DNA of 64,000 nt from Adenophora triphylla var. japonica (taxonomy: Eukaryota > Streptophyta > Magnoliopsida > Asterales > Campanulaceae), in the NCBI GenBank assembly GCA_022495995.1, contig JAFEMH010000531.1:62001-126000 (forward strand), read 5' to 3'. The first letter of the stretch is position 1. Every line of letters begins with the position of its first letter. The translations under genes and the position numbers were made by a program. This document shows positions 57,101 to 64,000 of this stretch, in pieces. Under the pieces are notes generated by a model. The model had not been told where the DNA came from, made no database searches, and worked only from the letters and a program-made list of their open reading frames with translations.

Positions 57101-60100
57101 AGAGACGAGAATGGGAGAAAAAGAGCACGACTGAAGAACAATCTCATTGGGTCCAGACAGAGATGCTCTAGCTTGACGATAACACCAAGAGGCATATGAA
57201 ATCCATGACTTGCCCATAGTTGGGCAAAGACGAGAAGCTACCTTTGTAGCTGTACCTACAAGTTCCTCAACAATAGGATCTAATCTTGATATAGAGCTTA
57301 GATTATCACCACTGATCCTGGCCTCCTGTCTACCAGGAAAACTATCAGTTACTTTAACATCTGGTAGCATTTTGAGAATGAAGTTCTCAAAACCCAAATC
57401 CATAGAATCTTTTCGCAACCAATCAGTAAGTTTCAAGCATGCCTTGGCCTTTAAAATACTATCATCAGTATTAGAAACTGCACAAGACGAAGACAGTATA
57501 CAAGGCCGCACAAATGACCAAAGGGTTGTATATGCCTCCTCAATCTTGTTTTCAGCATGCATCAGGAGGATGCTCTCGTACTGCAAACTTGACATTAAAG
57601 AATCATGGTAACCTCCTTCGGAATAACTTACCAAATGATTTTTAAGATAGTCATTAAGACGATCTGCCAACATTAGGTTTCTCTGCTTCCGAGCTAAATT
57701 CAGTAAATTCCTATACAGCGTTAACGTCACTGACGAAGTTGGGTCAATGGTTTGATAAACGCGAAGGACTTTCAGCCACAGGCTACAATCTTGATGGACT
57801 CCAGAAATTGGTGACTGTACTGCTTGGATGTATGAGCTTAACAATGACTGTACTTGCTTCCCTTCAGTGCTGATAAGCTTGCAGCTTTCTTCAAAGGCAA
57901 ATATGCAATGCAACTGGTTCACATATACAGCCGCCTCTGCCAAACCATCTAGTGGCAAGATTGACAGTGTTTCTTCAAGCATTAGCTTCGCCTTCTGTGT
58001 TTCATGCTGCACTTTGTCGACCTTCCCCTCATTTTTAAAAAGCATTGCCTGTAAAAGCATCTGCTCACTCCTTTGCAAGGCTATTTTGGGATCTAATGTA
58101 AGTTCACTGCTACTTTTAGGCGTCAAATCAAGGCAGGCCCATGCTGCCATAAAATCACCTTCATCAAAACGAGCCAGGGCATGAATTGCATTGATTTCGC
58201 TGCCAGCCATAGTTAGAGCACCAGAATAACTTTTGCCAGCATGTTTGGAACGTAGTGTTTGCAGCTCTGACAGCCAAGATTCAAGAGATTTCCAATCAGA
58301 AACTGCAGTATAACTTTCAACGATACGAGCTATAGCAAACTGCACACCATCAGAACCCACAGAACCAAGTAACTCCTCGGTCTGTAATAAATGAGTAAAG
58401 TGAGCAGCAGCCTTCTCGTACTGACCATTGGCCTGATAGACAAGCCCTGTGATCCAAGAAAATGGTCCCAAGAGCCCACTGTCACTCGGACTTTGATTTT
58501 CTTCCATAAATAAAGGGGAAAAGGCCATGGTTACCCATTTTTGCAATCCTACTAAGGCTTGTGGTTCCCTATTTTTACACAGAGCCAATGCCATGTGCCT
58601 TAGGACCCTCAAAATATCCTTCGCGAACTTGCCCTTCAAATTTGGAAGGTTCTCTGTCACTTGAGCCCTTGTCCTGTCCTTCAAAGATGAAGCCACTAGA
58701 CTCTTGAGCTCCTGCAAACGCAAACTGCAGTATTCAATTGTAGCATCATGGCACTGTAGTGCCAGTCCAGCATTCATCATTGGCTCACATATTCGCAAAA
58801 ACCACTCCTCGCATACTTTTTTATTAGCCCGAAAGAACAAAGAACTCTGACGTGAAGCAGAAGGTAAAACAATTGACCCGTCATATGCATTGTACACATT
58901 TTTCTTCAAAGCCTCAACAAAATCCAGTAATAATCTCAGTGGTAATAAACGAGCATAAGAAGAACCTACAATATTTAGACTTCCATCACTTGGCTCCGTA
59001 TCAACCTGCAATACATGTACAATGTCCAAAAGCATTCTCTCTAGAGCAGCAAAAGTTTGAGAGGGGCCACCGAGGTTAGTCCGAAGGCGTGTTGTGATAC
59101 AGTATCTTGCTGCTTCATGTATAGCCCACCACGCACCAGCTAGGAGATTTACTGAAGATGTTCTTCCGAGAAGATCTTCCTCCACATTTATGTCCCACCA
59201 TAAACCATTCACATCTACATTCCCTGTTTCTTCAAGTTGAGTGAAAGTAAAGTCCTTCGAACGGCGGCAAGTATGAACAAGCCGCTGGATCCAAGAAGAA
59301 ATTGGCACCTTCCATCTTTGTGAAATGTAACTCAAGATGGAAACAAGTTGCTGAGAATGAAGCTGCTGAGGCAGTTGCTTTAGGGCAAAAAATTGCTTCC
59401 ACTGCAATTTAGATCTATTGCCAAGTCCATGGACATTAGGCTTACACTTTGTCAAGATTCCATTGTCACATATACCACAGACAAATACTGTAATAGGTAA
59501 AGCATGGGAAAGCAGCCTCACAAATGAATCTTTTATATCTTTTTCTGGGTCGCCAAGTTTTTCAAGGATCATTTCAGTTACAGAGTGCAGATGTGTGTGA
59601 TGAATAAGTTTTGCTTGCAAAAGCATCTCCACAACTGAAGCCACCTGAGATCTCACTTTTGGTTCTTCATCAGATGCAGCATCTAGAACTGAGAACACCA
59701 GATGTCCTAAAACATCAGCACATCCTACAGCTTCACAAGGATAACTAGTCGTTGTTGAAGTGTCATAAATATGAAGAACATCCTTACATAATGTATGAAT
59801 CCAATGCAGTGCTGCCACCTTCACTGCCAAAGATGACGAAACATGTAGAGCTTTTACAAGGATTACAATATACTTCTTTAGATGCTCAAATATCAATGAT
59901 GAAAGGTCATCCCTTGTATTTACATCCTGTGATTGTTTATCATTTTCTCCTTTTAAAGGAACTTTCCCATTAATATGTTTCCTCAAGGAGGACTTACTTA
60001 AAAATTCAATTGTACTTAGCCTGTCCAAGGTCTTAAAGACAGTTGCCTGCAGCTCTACATTTCCCTGAATAGGCAAGTTAAAGGGATTCAATCTCTTGAG

Positions 60101-61463
60101 AATGTAAGATATCATTTTCTCCGACCTGTTAGCATACAAAGTATCAACTTCTGCTTGACCAATCAAACTGCTTCCCCCACCCAAGGAAACACAACTTAAT
60201 AGAACTTTTAAGTCAAATCTGATGATTGCCAACAGCTCAGATTTTGAAAATCTATCAGGAGCTAAATTGTGTTCAAATGAATCTATTATACATGAATTTT
60301 TTCCAAGCATACTCTTTAACAGCTCCAACTCTTCCATGAGTAAAGTTAATACTTGTTCGACCACTTCACTGTTTCCATGCTGAAGCAAGAAGACGTACGT
60401 AGCAGCAGAGCTTGCAGTCACCAAATGATTAGGATGTAAACGTAGTTGAGATATAGGTGTATCAAATTGCAATAATTTATGCACAGTTGAAGGGAGAAGA
60501 CCAAGCTTTTGAAGTGACAATAACTGAAGATTAGTTTTGAGAACTCCATGTACCTGAAAAGAAGTAATATTGCAAGCACCTACTAGTCCAGTGGTTTTCT
60601 CCATTTCCAAGCTTTGAAACAGGATGTCAATTGCAAGCGGGTAAAAGGATGAAAACCTTTCACATAGAATTTCTGCCAAGAGAGTTAAGCACCTCCAGGA
60701 ATCCCCCATCCATTTTGACCACCCAAATTTCCTTCCAACCACAGACAAGCATCCCAACAACCGAGGAAGCATCTTGCTAAGAGGTTCTCTTATTTCTTCA
60801 AGTAAATTTATCTCCAGTAACCCAGAAGCTGTAGATTGCAATACCGTAGAAAAACACGACAATAGAGCAAGCAATCTTTGACACTGTTGTGGGGTTCCAG
60901 TGCTGCCATCTTGAAGCAACACATCCATATCACCTAAGAACTTTGACAGTAATCCTAAAGAGAACTGCAAATTGTTCACCCAATGCTTCTGAAATTGCAA
61001 GAAACTATCAATAATAACACGCCTATCAGATTCAGCAAGATCTGGTATCATCGCCCACCCGAGAAGCAAATCAACAATGTCAACAAAATGAGGCTGAAAG
61101 CATAAGAAGAATTTCAACGATATCAAAGTTAAAACACCCAGAAGCTGGGGAAGTAAGCTCAAGGAGGTTCTCTCATCCTCAAGAAGTTCTTGACAGCCTT
61201 TAAGAATTGGCAATGCATATCTGTCAGTTGCTCCAATATCTCCAATACTGAGAAACTCACGGAGACCTTCCAATGCAAGTTCCATTGTACCATCTCCAGC
61301 AGTGACTTTGCTCTGCAACGGCAATGCCCAACCAATAAATCGGTCAACCAGATTTCCAAGTAAAACATGATTATGCCTTCCATTCGTGCTAATAGAGATT
61401 GAACACAATACAGCACACAAAGCACCGTAGGCTGTAACAGCTGCCTGACGGACTGGATATGAC
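39185..61463 (-). CDS. SMG1: SMG1 kinase of nonsense-mediated decay, 14 exons seen, 5' end beyond window
   Basis: SMG1 is the PI3K-like kinase that phosphorylates UPF1 in NMD. Exons in transcription order: 61463-56489, 56415-56227, 54642-54528, 53416-52360, 48131-47684, 47439-47386, 47295-44448, 44344-44231, 44082-43952, 42000-41908, 41812-41543, 41462-40847, 39748-39673 and 39284-39185. All are GT-AG and join in phase to about 3,694 residues, close to animal SMG1 (about 3,660). The first exon holds helical-repeat and FAT sequence. The fourth carries the FRB region and kinase N-lobe (GSDGQKYPYLLKGREDLRLD). The fifth has the catalytic loop GLGDRHLDNI and metal motif HIDYN, with Tyr-Asn in place of Phe-Gly as in SMG1. 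A long insertion follows, then the FATC end (IAEQVDYLLKQATSVDNL, ending GWTPWI). No stop or frameshift was seen. The frame just upstream of 61463 is intron; the initiating exon was not found. Confidence 0.95.
39340..39643. mobile_element. Stowaway-type MITE in the last SMG1 intron
   Basis: It begins CTCCCTCCGTCCCGGGTTAA and ends TTAAGCTGGGACGGAGGGAG, about 304 bp, between the last two coding exons. It contains internal repeats of GTGGGTATGACAAGT...GGGCCCAC. Confidence 0.87.
39749..40846. other. SMG1 intron with one MITE
   Basis: This is the intron between the NVYAMSV exon and the acidic exon ending at 40847. Apart from the MITE at 40472-40825 I see no structure. That MITE ends only 21 bp before the donor of the preceding exon. 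Confidence 0.75.
40472..40825. mobile_element. Stowaway-type MITE close to an SMG1 donor site
   Basis: The left end CTCCCTCCGTCCCACCTCAA and right end TTGAGCTGGGACGGAGGGAG are flanked by TA. Length is about 354 bp. A nested inverted segment (AAGGTTCAACCTTGAGG) lies at both ends, and an internal near-repeat is visible (GGAGAGAGAATGTAAAAGTTAAA, twice, here described rather than aligned). Confidence 0.85.
42001..43951. other. SMG1 intron, 2 kb, mostly unremarkable
   Basis: This is AT-rich intron sequence between exons ending at 43952 and starting at 42000. It contains a Stowaway MITE (43595-43784) and a short ATCAAATGAGTTGGTAACTT word near 42432 that recurs in other forms at 61835 and 62697, a sign of a dispersed repeat. 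Nothing else was recognised. Confidence 0.65.
43595..43784. mobile_element. Stowaway-type MITE in an SMG1 intron, 190 bp
   Basis: The left end is CTCCCTCCGTCCCAGAATAA and the right end is TTTATTCCGGGACAAAGGGAG. The internal ATTTGAC/CGACATTT segments are also inverted. The right end has substitutions, so it is an older copy. Confidence 0.8.
48132..49583. other. Large SMG1 intron, distal part
   Basis: Here the intron splits the kinase domain between N-lobe and catalytic loop. At 48554-48816 lies a degenerate Stowaway-like element (GTGGAGTAAGG... to GGAACGAAGGGAG). The rest is AT-rich without recognisable genes. Confidence 0.6.
49941..50233. repeat. Tandem duplication, unit about 147 bp
   Basis: The unit starting TTTAACGGTTTTTTGAAAAA recurs at about 50088 and carries the same ATAAGACTATTTTAGACTTA segment. 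The two copies differ by only a few bases. It is AT-rich and non-coding. Confidence 0.85.
50323..50850. repeat. GGT/AGT-type simple-sequence tract of about 530 bp
   Basis: An almost pure purine-T strand of GTAGTAGTGGTGGT repeats is broken by about five copies of GTAGACCGGTAGTAGTGG-like text. It ends with about 13 GGT units at 50809-50845. Slippage and breakage are likely here, so assembly length may be unreliable. Confidence 0.9.
51199..52359. other. Large SMG1 intron, proximal part
   Basis: AT-rich intron sequence lies between the hAT insertion and the exon ending at 52360. I see no gene or repeat with clear borders. Confidence 0.6.
53851..54029. repeat. Tandem duplication of a 91-bp unit in an SMG1 intron
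   Basis: The block beginning TGTCCATGCACTTTGATGTT at 53851 is repeated from 53942 with two or three differences (for example GCCTACGAC versus GCCTAAGAC). Confidence 0.9.
54135..54309. repeat. Tandem duplication of an 87-bp unit in the same intron
   Basis: The block beginning GTTGACGGCGTAAGAAAATC at 54135 is repeated from 54222 with one or two differences. It is unrelated in sequence to the duplication 105 bp upstream. Confidence 0.9.
54643..56226. other. SMG1 intron with nested MITE remnants
   Basis: This is intron between exons ending at 56227 and starting at 54642. It contains A-rich low-complexity DNA (54860-55140) and a MITE at 55178-55438. Copies of GTTACAAAAAAAGAGTCC flank that MITE at 55157 and 55457, suggesting it sits inside an older element. 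Confidence 0.65.
55178..55438. mobile_element. Stowaway-type MITE, 261 bp
   Basis: The left end is CTCCCTATGTCCCATCTTAA and the right end is ATAAATCGGGACGGAGGGAG, flanked by TA. It is probably inserted in another repeat (see the surrounding intron). Confidence 0.82.
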
Positions 61464-64000
61464 CTATATATTACAGAAGAAAGTAAAGATAACAATAATT
61501 GATTTACGGATATATAATGCCATCCTTCAAATATAACTAAACGAAAATGGTTTTTCTTTAAGTAAAAATCTAAGCTATCTAACATTAAACAGCATTGAAA
61601 GGTGAAGTGCACTTTGTTTGTGACATATGTCCTTGGTAAACCACTCACTAGATATCTAGCTCCAAAATTCTTAGGATTAGTTGATCTACAATCATTACAA
61701 AGAAAGATAAGTGGTGAAATGAACGCATGCAAATGGCTGAAGCTATGCATAGAAAACATCTATTGGATCTCATACATGACCAATTAGCGTAGTAGTAGTG
61801 CGTCAGTGTTGGGCTCTTCTCTACCAGATAAAGCTTTTAGATGGATTGGTAACTTAACAAGGTAGCAAAACTCTGGTTTGAAAATTTCACCACCAACGTA
61901 AGAGCCCAGTACACAAAGTGTGTCCATGCATCGGCCCAAAGGGCATCTGCATACAATAGACTGAGACAAGGCCCACACAAAATCCCATGGGCGAAGTTGG
62001 TGCCAATGGTAAAGGTGGCTCCTTACAAGACAGCACTTTCCAAGAGAAAGGTATTACACGAAAGATCTCCGGTTCAAGTCATTGTGCTCGCATTTGGTAC
62101 CCACAGTATTGAAGTACAGATGTGAGCATCATGTTAGCATGTGTTACCAAACTTAGGCTCTTTAATTTGTATCTCCATGCGTGGCCAGAGAACACGCGAG
62201 GGGAGTGTTAAGTTTGATATACAATTTTTGTCGCTATCTACAATCTTAAGTTGTTATGAGATAAGAAATCCATTTAAATTTCGTGAATAGGATATTTGAG
62301 ACCGTGAATGTGTAATTTCCTAAAACCCAAAACCCAAAACAGATTTATGGATCACTCTTTAATTATGATGCATCACAATATTATATCTCATCTAACAAAA
62401 ACATGACCTTACATTTATTTGGTTCACATTAGGGGTGGAAATGGTTTAAACTTTAAAAATTATATTTATTTCGTTCACGTTAGGGGTGGTGATGATTTAT
62501 CCATTGGGTTATCGATTAAAAATTTATAATGCATGATATGGACTATCGTACAATATACAATCTATGAGTGACATTGTACAGTAGACCAAAGCATTGTAAA
62601 GTTTTAACGGGTAACCCAATGGATAAACCATCGCCACCCCTACTTAACATAATGTCACTTATTAGTTTGACGCTGGAATTAGTAGCTTTAGCTTTTAAAT
62701 GAGTTGGTAACTTGGTATGGTTTGAGAGACCTGGTTAGCAAGGTCTTGGGTTCAAGTCCTCTAGCTTGCATTTGAACCAGAAATATTGTGAGTGCACGTT
62801 TTGGCAGGCTGTTTGGATAGTGAAACATCATGCTTATCTATCTACGTGTGTCACATGTTAGGGGGAGGATTAACTTGACATATGTCGGCTTAAGTTTCCA
62901 TATGTTACTTGTTCAAATGTAGTAATATTACAATATGGTTAATATCCAAGATTATACTCAATATTTTTCCTTCCACGATGGATAAAGAATCATTTATTCA
63001 GTAAAAGAATAGAATGACCAGACGAAGAGGACAAGCAGTCAACTTACTTGAACAAAAAATATGCCAGAAAAGATAGAGAAAACATGCCAATGAAGCCTGC
63101 TCTCCAAACACATCTGGATATCGCATATCCAAAGTGAAGATATGATGGATAGTTCATAAATACCATTAAGATGGTAAAAGTACCACCTTCTCCCCAACTG
63201 ATTAGGAAAGTCAATGTTTAGTAGCAAGCTTGTTTCTGTCCATCCATATAACCATTAAGATAGTCCAAAAGTTACTCACTAAAGAGATTTGCCACTATCA
63301 AACCCCCAAACTTATGCAGAAGAAAATGACGAGACTGAAGAAGACCAGAGCTACCCTCGTTAAAGAAGAGTAGAGCAGATAACAAACCTACACAAGATAG
63401 GACACTGAAAAGGAGAGTAAGGAGAAAATATTGTGTATTCTTAATAGGAGTTGGTTGGAGGAAGCAAACAACTGCTTGAGTTGCACAAAACCAATAACTG
63501 GGTAAAAGGCAAAAACATTAGTTGCTCAAAAATCAAGTTATAAATAAAGATTTTTTCTTTTTACTGATTGTAGGATTATTGATATTAGACTCATAAACAA
63601 GAAGTTTCTAGCCTTTTATTGTTGATCAACAGCATGATACTCAACGTGCGAATCCTCATCTAAAATTCCAACAGCTCTACCTCCAAAATACCTCGACTTC
63701 ACCAAACTTCCACTTCAGAATGGCAGGAAACATTGAAGGCGGTAAAATTAAAAATAAGTCGTATCGGAACTGCAAATAACTTTTTATGCTTTTAAAAAGT
63801 AAAAATGCATCGTATCGGAACTGCAAATAACTTTTCATGCTTATAAAACAACGGTGTGTGCGTTTTTGTTGTCACAAATGTCGGTTATCTTTTATAAAAA
63901 ATGCCAGATATATTGGACTCATTCCAAATCATATGAGTTCATAAAATAACCCCATACAAATGAAAATTGATTGACTTGAGCATATGAACAGCTCCCCATG
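61464..64000. other. Sequence upstream of the first recognised SMG1 exon
   Basis: I found no coding exon here. It reads as intron or 5' region of SMG1. Between about 61990 and 62215 is a segment with a Pol III-like pair (TGGTGCCAATGGTAAAGG and GGTTCAAGTC), perhaps an old SINE. A related GGGTTCAAGTCCTC lies near 62750. At 63756-63840 a segment with TCGTATCGGAACTGCAAATA is directly duplicated about 52 bp apart. Confidence 0.5.
62481..62642. mobile_element. Short MITE with about 40-bp terminal inverted repeats, hAT-like ends
   Basis: The left end TAGGGGTGGTGATGATTTAT and the inverted right end TAGGGGTGGCGATGGTTTAT continue as inverted repeats through ATTGGGTTA...TTAAA. Length is 162 bp. I could not confirm an 8-bp duplication. 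A partial extra left end lies just upstream at about 62432. Confidence 0.7.

Noticed and set aside
62690..62780. tRNA-like segment with GGGTTCAAGTCCTC
   Set aside because: No cloverleaf can be formed; at best an old SINE or tRNA-derived repeat fragment.

Overview
This window is nuclear DNA of a flowering plant. The evidence is two split host genes with GT-AG introns (an extra-large G protein and the NMD kinase SMG1), plant Ty3/gypsy lineages, many Stowaway-type MITEs, an Au-like SINE and an intronless nuclear-type tRNA-Ala. A eudicot is likely; I cannot name the species.

Left part (1-26588): a stack of nested LTR retrotransposons. (a) An Athila-type element on the minus strand enters from the left edge. 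Its integrase start, RNase H, RT, protease, gag, tRNA-Asp primer site and 5' LTR (4364-5825) are visible. It is inserted into (b), a short plus-strand Ty3/gypsy element, probably Reina-like chromovirus, whose pol runs from 5826 to 7536, resumes at 25772 and ends in a 3' LTR at 26137-26588. Element (b) is split again by (c), an 18.2-kb minus-strand Tat/Ogre-clade element (7537-25766) with two near-identical 1.6-kb LTRs, the target duplication GCTGT on both sides and a tRNA-Arg primer site. Element (c) has decayed gag-pol with an extra archaeal-type RNase H, two plus-strand antisense reading-frame regions between pol and the 3' LTR, and a 50-bp tandem array beside the 3' LTR.

Middle (26589-39184): a broken hAT transposase gene with a GGTTTCGGTT-rich terminus, a chain of Stowaway MITEs, a complete XLG gene on the plus strand (31225-35604, 8 coding exons, 919 aa), a small 76-aa plant gene on the minus strand with a TATA box, tRNA-Ala(CGC), and a 103-bp SINE with a perfect 18-bp target duplication.

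Right part (39185-64000): SMG1 on the minus strand. Fourteen coding exons (39185-61463) join in phase to about 3,694 residues and end in a canonical FATC domain; the first exon or exons lie beyond the right edge or were not recognised. Introns carry MITEs, a 1.6-kb non-autonomous hAT element with an 8-bp target duplication, and local tandem duplications.

The two host genes have separate jobs, G-protein signalling and mRNA surveillance, and show no functional link. The least explained material is in the transposons: intron-containing antisense frames, and paired GC-rich palindromic motifs that recur in three unrelated element families. Exon borders were worked out by hand from splice consensus and reading phase. 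No database search was possible.
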